Shown: one piece after another, positions 17,114 to 25,773 of the stretch
Numbering within the stretch: the stretch's first letter is position 1
How the letters are laid out: every line of letters starts with the position of its first letter
Origin: AV69 sp963742315
Lineage (GTDB): Bacteria > Verrucomicrobiota > Verrucomicrobiia > Chthoniobacterales > UBA10450
NCBI GenBank assembly: GCA_963742315.1
Contig: CAVULE010000015.1
Span: forward strand, 248,001 to 312,000
DNA: 64,000 nt
Direction: 5' to 3'
Position numbers and translations under genes: made by a program
Notes under the pieces: generated by a model
Database searches by the model: none
The model's input: only the letters and a program-made list of their open reading frames with translations
Told to the model about the DNA's origin: nothing

Positions 17114-18084
17114 TTAGTGGTTCCCTCTACCAGCTCGATGTGTTGCTTGAAGTAATCTATCGTCTTTCGAATACCCTCATCGAAATTCACACGCGGCTCC
17201 CAGCCTAGAATTTTTTTGGCCCGTGTAATGTCCGGCTGGCGCACTTTCGGGTCATCCTCAGGTAAAGGGCGGTACTCGATCCCGGATTTAGTCCCGGTAA
17301 TCCGAATAATTTCCTCGGCGAACTGTTTGATCGTCATCTCCCGCGGATTGCCGATATTCACCGGTTCATGAAAATCGCTCATCGCCAGCCGAAAAATTCC
17401 GTCGATCAGGTCGCTGACGTAACAAAATGATCGCGTCTGCGAGCCGTCGCCAAAAATCGTTAGCGGTTTTCCGGTCAAGGCCTCCCCGATGAATGCGGGC
17501 ACGACCCGTCCATCGTGCAAACGCATGCGAGGTCCGTAAGTGTTAAAAATGCGCACGATCTTGGTATCGACATTGTGAAAGCGGTGATAGGCCATGGTCA
17601 TTGCTTCAGCGAAACGCTTGGCCTCATCGTAAACCCCGCGCGGGCCGATTGGGTTCACATTGCCCCAGTAATCCTCCTTCTGCGGATGCACCAATGGATC
17701 GCCATAGCATTCCGAAGTCGAAGCGAGAACGAAAGTGGCCTTCTTATCCTTGGCCAGGCCGAGGGTGTTGTGAGTCCCAAGCGCGCCGACCTTTAAGGTC
17801 GGGATCGGTAGCTCAAGATAATCGATCGGGCTGGCGGGAGAGGCAAAATGGAAGACGAAATCGATCTTTTGTTCGGGCAGGAAGATAAAATTGGAAACGT
17901 TGTGCCGGACGAAGCGATAATTTTCGTTCCCTGCCAGATGGCCGATGTTCGCAACGTTCCCAGTGATCAAATTGTCGATCGCAATGACGCGATGACCTTC
18001 GGCCAACAGGCGATCGGTCAGATGCGATCCGAGAAATCCGGCGCCGCCGGTTACGACAGAAACAGGTTTGACAGGAGCAGGCAT
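17110..18084 (-). CDS. UDP-glucuronate decarboxylase (UDP-xylose synthase)
   Basis: NAD-dependent extended SDR enzyme that converts UDP-glucuronate to UDP-xylose for surface polysaccharide or glycan synthesis. It has the Rossmann motif TGGAGFLGSHL, substrate loop FHFASPASPIDYLELPI, Ser/Thr region LASTSECYGDP, and catalytic YDEAKRFAEA (YxxxK). NTYGPRMRLHDGRVVPAF is typical of this subgroup. 324 residues is the usual size for the soluble bacterial form. Its four-base overlap with the Amuc_1102-like gene suggests it heads the pilus operon, possibly supplying sugar for pilus or exopolysaccharide decoration (inference). Confidence 0.92.
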   Translation of the reverse strand: MPAPVKPVSVVTGGAGFLGSHLTDRLLAEGHRVIAIDNLITGNVANIGHLAGNENYRFVRHNVSNFIFLPEQKIDFVFHFASPASPIDYLELPIPTLKVGALGTHNTLGLAKDKKATFVLASTSECYGDPLVHPQKEDYWGNVNPIGPRGVYDEAKRFAEAMTMAYHRFHNVDTKIVRIFNTYGPRMRLHDGRVVPAFIGEALTGKPLTIFGDGSQTRSFCYVSDLIDGIFRLAMSDFHEPVNIGNPREMTIKQFAEEIIRITGTKSGIEYRPLPEDDPKVRQPDITRAKKILGWEPRVNFDEGIRKTIDYFKQHIELVEGTTK

Positions 18085-18505
18085 GGTGGAGTGTTCTTCT
18101 AATTCAGGCTGCCGTGCCTGACGAGCAATTTCGGCAGTTTGTCATTGAAACACGGGCCTCCCGGCCTGTGCGCCCAGCGGGTTTTTAACCCGCTGGCTAA
18201 GTAATCTGCCGACCCAAGCGGGACAATCAGCGGAGTAAAACTCCGCTGGGCGCACAGACTGGAAAGTCTGTGTTCCTTGTCTTGGGTGCTTTCCGCTAAA
18301 ACGATCCCCTAAAAAAGCAATATGGCCCCACAAGAAGAAATATGCTCGGATTTTTAGCGTGATAACGACGTTGTAGGGCAGGCATTCCTGCCTGCCACGG
18401 CAAGCGGGAACACTTGCCCTACAAGCTCCGCGCAAAGACAACGTAATAAAGATTGGGCCATTGACTTGTCATTTCGAGTGAAGTCGAGAAATCTCTGACT
18501 GCACC
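18085..18505. repeat. Palindromic element cluster between UXS and trpS
   Basis: The divergent gap holds several dispersed elements. At about 18150-18280 two hairpin-forming modules face each other (GCGGGTTTTTAACCCGC and GCGGAGTAAAACTCCGC), followed by GGGCGCACAGACTGGAAAGT. At 18373-18424 is a palindromic GGCAGGCATTCCTGCCTGCC module. At 18470-18500 is a half-copy of the TCATTTCGAGTGAAGTCGAG family. Promoters for both flanking genes must lie here, but none is distinguishable. Confidence 0.65.
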
Positions 18506-19480
18506 ATGCGCATTCTTTCCGGCATTCAACCGAGCGGCATTCTGCATATCGGCAATTACTTTGGTATGATGCGGCCGGCGATCGCCTTGCAGGACGAAGG
18601 CGAAGCGCTCTACTTCATCGCCGATTATCATGCGCTCACCAGCCTGCGCGATCCGATCGCTTTGCGCGAAAACAGTCGCCGAGTGGCACTCGATTTCCTT
18701 GCCTGCGGATTGAACCCCCAAAAGGCGGCGCTTTTTTTGCAAAGCGATGTGCCGCAGGTGACCGAGCTGGCCTGGATTCTTTCGACCGTAACGCCAGTCT
18801 CGCGACTGGAGCTCGCGCATTCCTACAAGGACAAGATCGCGCGCGGTGCGACTGCGGCCGCCGGCTTGTTCACCTACCCGGTGTTGATGGCAGCCGACAT
18901 TTTGATTTACGACAGCGATATTGTTCCGGTGGGAAAAGATCAAAAACAACATATCGAGATCACCCGCGACATCGCCGCGCGGATTAACGAAACATTTGGA
19001 TCGGGCCAGGACGGGCCAATTTTGAAGCTGCCGGAGCCGCGTATTCAGGCACAGACAGAAGTTGTTCCGGGAATTGATGGCCAAAAAATGAGCAAGAGCT
19101 ACGGCAACACCGTCGACATTTTCGGCGACGAAAAGGAAACGCGGAAACGGGTGATGAGCATTGTGACCGATTCAACGCCGGTAGAGGCGCCAAAGAATCC
19201 GGACACATCGACCATCATGCAACTTTACGCGCTGGTCGCATCGAAAGATGAAATAGAGGAAATGCGCGAACAGTTTCGCAAGGGTGGGCGCGGTTACGGC
19301 GATTTCAAAAAGCAGTTGTTCGAAAAACTGTGGGATTATTTTGCCCCGATGCGAAAACGGCGCGACGAAATTTTGCGCGACAAGAATTACATCAACGATG
19401 TTTTGGAGCGAGGCGCCGAACGTGCAAACGCAATCGCCCATGAAGTGATGAAGCGCGTGCGCAAGGCGGTGGGATTATAG
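18506..19480 (+). CDS. trpS: Tryptophanyl-tRNA synthetase
   Basis: Class I aminoacyl-tRNA synthetase that charges tRNA-Trp. It shows the HIGH-type motif GILHIGNYFG near residue 15, Trp-pocket and dimer segments (YFIADYHALTSLRDP, YPVLMAADILIYDSDIVPVG) and the KMSKS motif in GIDGQKMSKSYGN. Its 324 residues match the bacterial family. It stands alone between repeat-rich DNA and a convergent gene, so it is probably monocistronic. Confidence 0.97.
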   Translation: MRILSGIQPSGILHIGNYFGMMRPAIALQDEGEALYFIADYHALTSLRDPIALRENSRRVALDFLACGLNPQKAALFLQSDVPQVTELAWILSTVTPVSRLELAHSYKDKIARGATAAAGLFTYPVLMAADILIYDSDIVPVGKDQKQHIEITRDIAARINETFGSGQDGPILKLPEPRIQAQTEVVPGIDGQKMSKSYGNTVDIFGDEKETRKRVMSIVTDSTPVEAPKNPDTSTIMQLYALVASKDEIEEMREQFRKGGRGYGDFKKQLFEKLWDYFAPMRKRRDEILRDKNYINDVLERGAERANAIAHEVMKRVRKAVGL

Positions 19481-19565
19481 CGGTGGCCTCAGTGAGAAGA
19501 AATCCAAATTCGGCTTCGCACCGAAAAGTAACTCAGATTCGAGTAGTGGTTGAAAACGTAATTCC

Positions 19566-20579
19566 TCAGGCGCTGGCGGCGGCCGGAGGTTTCAGTTCCC
19601 CGAAAATCAAGCGCCCGCCGGCGGTTTGCAGCGTGCTTGAGACCACGATTTTTACTGTTTTTCCAATGAGCGAGCGGGCGTGGTTGATTACGATCATCGT
19701 TCCATCGGGCAGGTAACCGACCGCCTGATGCGGATCGCGTCCTTCCTTGACCAGGTGCAATTCCATCTCGTCACCGGCCAGAACAATCGGCCGCAGCGCG
19801 CGGGTCAGGTCGTTCAAGTTTAGCGCTCCCACCTGTTGCAAACGCGCGACCTGACAGAGCGAATTATCATTTGTGAGCAGACGCGCCTGCAAAACCTTTG
19901 CCGTTCGCACCAGTCGCTCATCGACTGAGCCTTCGCCCGATTCACTCTCATGAATCGTTAGCTCGATTTCACGGGAGCGCTGCAATTGATTCAAAATGTC
20001 GAGACCGCGCCGGCCGCGTTCCCGCTTAATCGGTTCGTGCGAATCGGCCAGTGCTTGCAATTCGGTCAGGACAAAACGCGGCACGATGAGCGCGCGACTG
20101 AGAAAACCGGTCGCGCATAACTCGGCGATGCGTCCGTCAATGATCGCGCTGGTATCGACGAGGAGCGGTTCGTGGTCCGCCGTTTCGCGGGTAAAGCGGA
20201 CATACGGAATGATAAGCGAAAATTCATCGCGATTGCTCCGCATCGCCAGCATCATCCCGAAGTAGGCGAAAACGACGTAGACAACCAACCGCACCGACCA
20301 TTGAACGGTTTCCGATTGAAAGCGTAAAACCTGCGATCCGCTCAGAAGACTGGCGAAAATGAGGCCGAGCAAAAGACCGAAGGTGGCGGACGAAAATGCC
20401 CGGAGGGAGATTCCCTTCAAAAGTCTGTCCACCAGGACAACGATCAACCCGAGCAGTATACCTACGAGCAAACCTGGGACAGTTTGTTCGAGCAGTTCAG
20501 AGGAAATCAGGGAGCCAATCACTCCGCAAAAGGTTACGAACAGCACCCGCAAGAGATTAACGGTAAAAATCGGTGTCAT
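19566..20579 (-). CDS. Membrane PIN/TRAM-domain protein
   Basis: 337 residues. Four N-terminal membrane helices (e.g. VPGLLVGILLGLIVVLV, FGLLLGLIFASLL) precede a PIN nuclease-like domain (LLVDTSAIIDGRIAEL; second acidic site LLTNDNSLCQVA) and a C-terminal TRAM RNA-binding segment (AVGYLPDGTMIVINHARS). This is the YacL-like family; the PIN acidic residues look intact. Substrate unknown, presumed membrane-associated RNA binding or cleavage. It ends 3 bp from the mlaD-like gene, which lies upstream in the same direction. Confidence 0.85.
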   Translation of the reverse strand: MTPIFTVNLLRVLFVTFCGVIGSLISSELLEQTVPGLLVGILLGLIVVLVDRLLKGISLRAFSSATFGLLLGLIFASLLSGSQVLRFQSETVQWSVRLVVYVVFAYFGMMLAMRSNRDEFSLIIPYVRFTRETADHEPLLVDTSAIIDGRIAELCATGFLSRALIVPRFVLTELQALADSHEPIKRERGRRGLDILNQLQRSREIELTIHESESGEGSVDERLVRTAKVLQARLLTNDNSLCQVARLQQVGALNLNDLTRALRPIVLAGDEMELHLVKEGRDPHQAVGYLPDGTMIVINHARSLIGKTVKIVVSSTLQTAGGRLIFGELKPPAAASA

Positions 20580-20582
20580 GTG

Positions 20583-21479
20583 TCAGGGAGAAGTGCGGCG
20601 TTTTGCTGGCGAAGGCGACGGCAGGGCCTTGGCCGCGGAATCACGATAAAAAAGGACCCCATGTGTACGTAAATTCGCCACCAAAGCACGAAGATCACGG
20701 GCCATATCAGAATCCTTAATCAGGCTGGCAAGCAAACCATTTCCGTTGGTCGCTTCGCGCATTAATTGCGTGGCTGCTGAAAAAGTCTTGCGCGCTTCCC
20801 CAATCGCACCCTGCAAATCGTCTGCATCCTTTTTCGCCGACGCCATGGTTGCGTCCGCTTTCTCGACAACGCCATCGAGTTTTTTGGAGGATTGCGCCAG
20901 GCTATTGGTGGCCTCGTTCAAATGCTCGATGCTCGCTCGCAAATCGTGCATCGCTTCGGGCGAGAGCGCTTCGGTATTCAACCGTGTGAAAGTGCCATTG
21001 ATGTTTTGAACTGTGCCGCGCAACTCCTCGATCAGTTGGCTGCCCGCATGAGTCAGGTCATCCATCCCAGTCGGCCGCTCCCCATCTAACACCGCGTTTT
21101 TCGGGATATACTCCTTTGGCGGACCGGCTGGAGTGATCACATTGACGAATCGATCGCCCAGCAATCCCGAACTTCCCACGGTAAATTGGCTACCTTTCGG
21201 GAGTTTAACGTATTCGTAAATCCGCAGCGGAACGGCCACCCCCCCGCCCTCGAGCAACAGCCTCGGTCCCCCCGAAACTCGTCCAATCTTCGCGCCACTC
21301 AGCACCACATCCGAGCCCTTCAGCAAACCGCTGGCGTCTTTGAATCGGACTGTCAGATCGTAGTAGATTTTGAAACCTTCGCCGAGCCGGCCGAATTTCA
21401 GCACGAACCCCCCGATCATAGCCAGCCCAATGGCAACAAAAATGCCGACTTTAAGCTCGAGAGCGCGATCGGGATTCAT
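20583..21479 (-). CDS. mlaD: MlaD-family (MCE) lipid-transport protein
   Basis: Periplasmic substrate-binding component of an Mla-type phospholipid transporter. An N-terminal membrane anchor (GIFVAIGLAMIGGFVLKF) is followed by one MCE domain (DLTVRFKDASGLLKGSDVVL, GSQFTVGSSGLLGDRFVNVI). A long helical C-terminal part follows (ASIEHLNEATNSLAQSSKKL) and could form a channel-like bundle. Lies downstream of the ATPase gene at 21566 and belongs with the permease at 23049. Confidence 0.9.
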   Translation of the reverse strand: MNPDRALELKVGIFVAIGLAMIGGFVLKFGRLGEGFKIYYDLTVRFKDASGLLKGSDVVLSGAKIGRVSGGPRLLLEGGGVAVPLRIYEYVKLPKGSQFTVGSSGLLGDRFVNVITPAGPPKEYIPKNAVLDGERPTGMDDLTHAGSQLIEELRGTVQNINGTFTRLNTEALSPEAMHDLRASIEHLNEATNSLAQSSKKLDGVVEKADATMASAKKDADDLQGAIGEARKTFSAATQLMREATNGNGLLASLIKDSDMARDLRALVANLRTHGVLFYRDSAAKALPSPSPAKRRTSP

Positions 21480-21565
21480 TTACCATGTCAGCATTCGCTA
21501 AATTCCAATCTTGGCTAGCGCGATCTTACAAGCCTTAAATTGCATCCACTAGTCGCAGTATAACT

Positions 21566-22348
21566 CTAGTTCGTCGCCGATTCGGAGCGGCCCAGCAAAA
21601 AATCCTGGATAATCGGATCATCACATTTTTTCAGCTCAGCCGGCGTGCCGTGAAAATAGATGCGACCTTCATGCAAATAAGCGATGCGGTCGCCGACATG
21701 CACTGCGCTTTTCATGTCGTGCGTAACTACGATGCTCGTCATCTGAAATCGTTCCTGTAAGCGACGGATCAGCCGATTAATACTGTCGGAAACTACCGGA
21801 TCGAGCCCGGACGTAGGCTCGTCATAAAGCACACATGAAGGCTGGCGGATAATGGCCCGAGCCAGGCCGACACGTTTGCGCATTCCGCCGCTCAAGCTTT
21901 CCGGCATCTTGGCGTTCTCGCCTTCCAGTTCAACCACCTCCAGCACTTCGTTGACTCGGGTCCGCATCGCCTTCACATCGCGCATGCCCGCCTCGCGCAA
22001 CGGAAACGCGATATTCTCTTCCACTGTCATGGAATCGAAAAGGGCTCCGCTTTGAAAAAGTATGCCCACCTTTTGCCGAATCGCGGTCAACTGCCGTTCG
22101 CTCATCCCAGTGATATTCTTACCCGAGACCCAGATCTCGCCCGCATCGGGCTGCATCAAGCCGATAAGATGCTTGAGCAAGACAGATTTGCCGCCCCCGC
22201 TACGCCCAATAATCACCAGCGTTTCCCCAATCGCGACATCAAGCTCGACTCCGCGTAAAATTTCTTCCTCGCCGATGGCCTTGCGCAAATCGCGCACCGC
22301 AATCATTGCGCCATTGCTCGTTGCTGGTGATTGGTCTTTGGTCGGCAT
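21566..22348 (-). CDS. mlaF: Mla-type ABC transporter ATP-binding protein
   Basis: Cytoplasmic ATPase of the phospholipid transporter. It has Walker A GRSGGGKSVLLKHL, the ABC signature LSGGMRKRVGLARAI, Walker B CVLYDEPTSGLDP and switch His VVTHDMKSAVHVGD. Start 22348 is used; 22306 (MIAVRDLRKAIG) is also possible. It lies between mlaD and the permease gene but is separated from the permease by a ~600 bp block of REP elements and a transposase relic. Confidence 0.93.
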   Translation of the reverse strand: MPTKDQSPATSNGAMIAVRDLRKAIGEEEILRGVELDVAIGETLVIIGRSGGGKSVLLKHLIGLMQPDAGEIWVSGKNITGMSERQLTAIRQKVGILFQSGALFDSMTVEENIAFPLREAGMRDVKAMRTRVNEVLEVVELEGENAKMPESLSGGMRKRVGLARAIIRQPSCVLYDEPTSGLDPVVSDSINRLIRRLQERFQMTSIVVTHDMKSAVHVGDRIAYLHEGRIYFHGTPAELKKCDDPIIQDFLLGRSESATN

Positions 22349-22410
22349 GATCAACGCCAATCTTTCTCTCAACTGCCAACAATCAACCTATGTATGTAGC
22401 TATTCCACAC

Positions 22411-22443
22411 GTTGTAGCTGCCGACGTCACCGGCGGCAGATCC
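22411..22443. repeat. REP half-element downstream of the RAYT relic
   Basis: A half copy of the element seen in full at 22633-22702 and 22974-23043 (GTTGTAGCTGCCGACGTCAC, then a CGGCGGCAGATCC end). Its edge supplies the stop codon of the transposase relic. Confidence 0.75.
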
Positions 22444-22946
22444 TCAGGGGTGCTCAATCTCCACAATTTCACCTTGAAATGGCAAATCCTCTGTCGTGCT
22501 GACCAAGCCCGCAGGAACAGGATTTTCGCGAACATAATCCCATTTGGGGGCGTAACTTTCGGTATTGCGGATCGAGTGATCAAAAAATCCGCGTCGCCAA
22601 AAGGGCTGTAATTTTCCCAGTGGCAAAAACGATGTAGCTGCCGCTGTCTCAGCGGCAGGATCCTTTCCATCTCTGCCGCCGGTGACGGCGGCAGCTACAA
22701 CACGTTTCAACCCACGCACCCACATTCCGAGATCGAATTCATGATCGTCCCCGACAAAGAAATATATGTGATCGGGCATTAACACGTAACGCCCAACCGC
22801 CATGTTATGATCCAGCCCTCTTTTCGCGTAATCAATGAAAGCACGATGGGCGCGAGTGTTAGCCAAAATTTTCCGCCGACGCGCTGTGCAAAACGTGACA
22901 AAAAAAGAGGCGGATCATAAATTTGGAATATTCGATCCAGCCGCAA
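22444..22946 (-). pseudogene. REP-associated tyrosine transposase (RAYT) relic
   Basis: RAYTs are IS200/Y1-type single-strand transposases linked to REP palindromes. Visible are LDRIFQIYDPPLF, then after a one-base loss in a seven-T run (22900-22906) FVTFCTARRRKILAN, the HUH region MPDHIYFFV, FWRRGFFDHSIRN and the Tyr helix WDYVRENPVPAGLV. The second His of HUH is Tyr here, so activity is doubtful even without the frameshift. A complete REP copy lies in frame inside the gene (22633-22702), adding VTGGRDGKDPAAETAAAT. No ATG is seen; TTG at 22946 is the likely start. It sits within the mla operon. Confidence 0.8.
22633..22702. repeat. Full REP element inside the RAYT gene
   Basis: A ~70-bp element of two hairpins, GCTGCCGCTGTCTCAGCGGC and TGCCGCCGGTGACGGCGGCA, bounded by TGTAGCT and AGCTACAAC. 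It is the same element as at 22974-23043 with few differences. It interrupts the transposase coding sequence without breaking the frame. Confidence 0.85.
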
Positions 22947-22973
22947 CGGTTAATTATGACTCATTTTACGGGG

Positions 22974-23043
22974 TGTAGCTGCCGCTGTCTCAGCGGCGGA
23001 ATCCTTTCGATGTCTGCCGCCAGTGACGGCGGCAGCTACAACA
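22974..23043. repeat. Full REP element upstream of the RAYT relic
   Basis: Two-hairpin element (GCTGCCGCTGTCTCAGCGGC and TGCCGCCAGTGACGGCGGCA) ending six bases before the stop of the mlaE-like gene. With the half copy at 22411 it brackets the RAYT relic. Confidence 0.85.
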
Positions 23044-23048
23044 TCTTT

Positions 23049-23846
23049 TTACTGATATCCCGCCGGATAAACAATATTCAGCGCCATCGTCAGAAAGAAA
23101 TTCGAAATCAGAACCGCTAGCGAAGAGATCACGACCGCTTCGGTCGTGGCCCGCCCCACTCCCACTGCGCCTTCCTTTGTGGTCAATCCTTTGTGACAGG
23201 AAATAAAAACAATCAGGATCCCGAAAACGAACGCTTTCGATACTCCCATGATGAGATCGCGCATCCGGGTCCACTGGACCATGTTCGCGACATAATAAGT
23301 GCCGTTGATGTCCAGGAAAACGATGGCAACGAGATAGCTCGCGACAATGCCGAAGCCAATGCACTCTGCCGTCAGCAGCGGCATCGAAATCATCATCGCC
23401 AGCGCACGCGGCACGACCAGGTAATCGACCGGATAAACCGCAAGAGCACGAAGGGCATCGATTTGCTCAGTCACTTTCATCGTCCCGATTTCCGCCGACA
23501 TGGCCGCGCCGACGCGCCCGCTCACCATCAACGCCGAGAGCACCGGCGCGAGTTCACGACAAATTGCCACGGCTACGACTGCCCCGGTCGCCGAACCCAT
23601 CCCGATCTTATTAAATTGAAAATAGGTCTGGGCAGCGAAAACGGCGCCAGTGAAGCCGCCGGTCACCATCACGACCACTTGTGATAACAAGCCGATCTCG
23701 ACAATTTGCTGGAGGAACAAGCGCCAGCGCAATCGGTGAGTGAATACAGAACGGAAGGTATCGCCGGCGAGGAGAACGAGCTCGCCCAGATAGCGGACGA
23801 AGGCGACGAGGGGCGCGCCGATGGAAATGAAAAAACGCGCGATCAT
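23049..23846 (-). CDS. mlaE: Mla-type ABC transporter permease
   Basis: Inner-membrane permease of the phospholipid transporter, about 265 residues. Family hallmarks are MVTGGFTGAVFAAQTYFQF, the ELAPVLSALMVSGRVGAAMSAE-like loop (split here: CRELAPVLSALMV, SGRVGAAMSAEIGTM) and VTEQIDALRALAVYPVDYL. Several membrane helices follow. Start 23846 (MIARFFISIGAP) is preferred over 23879. It is the upstream transporter gene of an mlaE-mlaF-mlaD order interrupted by the REP/RAYT block. Confidence 0.92.
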   Translation of the reverse strand: MIARFFISIGAPLVAFVRYLGELVLLAGDTFRSVFTHRLRWRLFLQQIVEIGLLSQVVVMVTGGFTGAVFAAQTYFQFNKIGMGSATGAVVAVAICRELAPVLSALMVSGRVGAAMSAEIGTMKVTEQIDALRALAVYPVDYLVVPRALAMMISMPLLTAECIGFGIVASYLVAIVFLDINGTYYVANMVQWTRMRDLIMGVSKAFVFGILIVFISCHKGLTTKEGAVGVGRATTEAVVISSLAVLISNFFLTMALNIVYPAGYQ

Positions 23847-23879
23847 TTTCGCCCTCGCCCCATCTTCCAGTCTCCGCAA

Positions 23880-24143
23880 TTAGGAAGCGAGCAGTTGCGT
23901 CTTTGATTTTTCGCGCATTTCATCTGGGACGGCGCCAATGAACCGCGGTTCGAGCCCGATTTTGCGAAACATCGCGCGCAGTTCGCGCAGAGTAATCGCG
24001 GTTTCTTCCATTTCCAGATAAACGAGATCGTGGCTGCGGTCCACTTTGTAGCGCAACCCAGGGATGGTCTCGAGCAGATGATCGAGTTCCAGGATTTTAT
24101 CGATGTTGCGCAAGCCAGCCGCGTAAACTTCAAGCTCGATCAT
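23880..24143 (-). CDS. Small conserved-looking protein upstream of mlaE
   Basis: 87 residues with no signal peptide or membrane helix (MIELEVYAAGLRNIDKILEL at the start). Predicted alternation of strand and helix (YKVDRSHDLVYLEMEETAI, TLRELRAMFRKIGL) would fit a small alpha/beta ferredoxin-like fold; no family is recognised and no CxxC metal site is present. It lies 33 bp upstream of the mlaE start in the same direction and probably belongs to that operon. Confidence 0.6.
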   Translation of the reverse strand: MIELEVYAAGLRNIDKILELDHLLETIPGLRYKVDRSHDLVYLEMEETAITLRELRAMFRKIGLEPRFIGAVPDEMREKSKTQLLAS

Positions 24144-24228
24144 CCCTAAATTTACGATGATGCTCGCGAAAGCAAAAGCTTAAAACGACGTTGCGTTGCG
24201 CGCCCGACTGGTTGACACATTCTGCCAG

Positions 24229-24717
24229 ATGAGGCGCTTCTTTCCCTTGCTCGGAGCTTTTCTCCCGCTCCTGTTCCTAGCCGGATGCGAAACCGCACCC
24301 CCTGGAATTCAGGCTGCGAAAGTCGCAATGGCGCAAAACTATGCCGCGGAAACGCCAGGCGATTATTTTATCGGACGCCGCTATTACAAACCCGATTTCA
24401 AATTCTGGGGCTATATCCGCCGTCCGGGACAACCCTGGAGCGAATCGCAACTTGTCATGTTGAATGAAAAACAGAAACTCGCGCCCGACCGCGAGAAACT
24501 CGACTTCGGCAGCGACAACAACTACGAATACAAACTTTACGGCTACTTCAGCGGCGACAAGGTTTACGAGCCGGCCAGCAACACGATTTACCCGGAGTTC
24601 GTTCTGAAAAATTATGAGCTAATCTCGACCAATCCGGCGCCGATTTTTTCCAGCCAGTTTTCCGGGCGCGCCGAAGCCGAGGTCAGTCGTTACCTAATTG
24701 AAAAGCCGCAGCTGTAA
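24229..24717 (+). CDS. Lipoprotein of unknown function
   Basis: About 162 residues. An N-terminal lipoprotein signal ends in the lipobox LFLAGCET (Cys near residue 18). The mature part is rich in Tyr and charged residues (PGDYFIGRRYYKPDFKFWGY, NNYEYKLYGYFSGDKVYEP). Start 24229 (MRRFFPLLG) fits the signal better than 24196. It is divergent from the 87-residue gene and lies three bases before the Xer-like frame. Confidence 0.75.
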   Translation: MRRFFPLLGAFLPLLFLAGCETAPPGIQAAKVAMAQNYAAETPGDYFIGRRYYKPDFKFWGYIRRPGQPWSESQLVMLNEKQKLAPDREKLDFGSDNNYEYKLYGYFSGDKVYEPASNTIYPEFVLKNYELISTNPAPIFSSQFSGRAEAEVSRYLIEKPQL

Positions 24718-24720
24718 GAA

Positions 24721-25634
24721 ATGACGCCTTCTGCTCGCGCGCCGACAAAGCGTGATCTTCTGGCCGAAGAATTCCTGCGCTTTCTCGCGATTGAGCGCAA
24801 CGCTTCTGCTCGGACAGTCAAAGCGTATGCGAGCGCGCTTTCGAAAATTCGGACTCAGCTTCAACTAAAGCCATGGCTGAAATGCCGAGCGGACGATTTT
24901 CGGGATTATTTGTTTCATCTCTCGAAAGAAAAAGCGGCCCGCAGTTATATTCGGCTCCAGTTTTCAGCCCTGCGCACTTTTTACAAATTCTTGCGTGCCC
25001 GAAAGAAACTCGCGACACGATCCCAGCGCAGAAGTGCAGTTGCCAAAGCTGCAAAAGCAATTGCCGATCGTGCTTACCCGGCAACAAATGGAAGAGCTTC
25101 TCTCCGCCCCATTGCGCGTAAAAAAACAACCGGCCGCTCCGGCCTGGATGCCGCTGCGCGACGCCGCGGTTCTGGAACTATTTTACAGTAGCGGTCTGCG
25201 CTTGGGCGAATTGGCCACACTTGAGGTCGCGGATGTCGATCTTTACACCGAGTCGGTCCGCGTTTTCGGAAAAGGCAGGAAGGAACGCGTTTGCCCGGTT
25301 GGATCTGCCGGCGCTTGAGGCAATCCAGCGTTACCGCGCAGCGGCGAAAGTACATGGCGGCCCGCTCTTCATTAACAAAGCGCGGCGACGAATTTCCCCG
25401 CGTTCCATTTGGTTGATCGTGCGGCGTTATTTGCGTTTCACCAGCATCCCGATCTCGATCAGTCCCCACAAATTGCGGCACAGTTTCGCCACCCACATGC
25501 TCGATCGCGGCGCCGATTTGCGCAGCGTCCAAGCCTTGCTAGGTCACGCCAGTCTTTCGACCACGCAAATCTATACCCACGTTACGGTGGAGCGCCTAAA
25601 GAAAGCATACGCGGAGGCACATCCGCGCGCCTAA
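24721..25634 (+). pseudogene. XerC/XerD-like tyrosine recombinase with two frameshifts
   Basis: Xer recombinases resolve chromosome dimers. The core-binding domain (FLAIERNASARTVKAYASAL, FRDYLFHLSKEKAARSYIRL) is in frame 1. Near 25000-25020 the match moves to frame 2 (SAEVQLPKLQKQLPIVLTRQ, FYSSGLRLGELATLEV with catalytic Arg, GKGRKERV with Lys), and near 25290-25315 to frame 3 (LPALEAIQRYRAA, HKLRHSFATHMLDRG, LLGHASLSTTQIYTHV with His and Tyr). All catalytic residues survive and the total length is about normal (~300). Two single-base indels separate it from an intact gene: recent decay or sequencing error. Confidence 0.8.
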
Positions 25635-25637
25635 ACT

Positions 25638-25764
25638 CGTCATCCCGAGCTATCCAATGCCGAGCGAACTCGCCTTAGCTTTATGCGAAGGCTGTAAGGG
25701 GATCCCGTTGCGGAATCTTTAAGGTAACATGGCGGGATCCTTCGACTTTCGCTCAGGATGACGG
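25638..25764. repeat. Degenerate copy of the CATCCCGAG hairpin family
   Basis: Outer ends GTCATCCCGAG and CTCAGGATGACGG, with an inner TTAAGGTAAC segment, match the element between purL and purF (50547-50628), but the arms have diverged. It lies between the convergent Xer-like gene and clpC and could act as a shared hairpin after both. Confidence 0.6.
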
Positions 25765-25773
25765 CAGTCGCCG

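Noticed and set aside
18419..19084. Minus-strand open frame of 221 codons across trpS
   Set aside because: Antisense shadow of trpS, whose HIGH and KMSKS motifs fix the coding strand.
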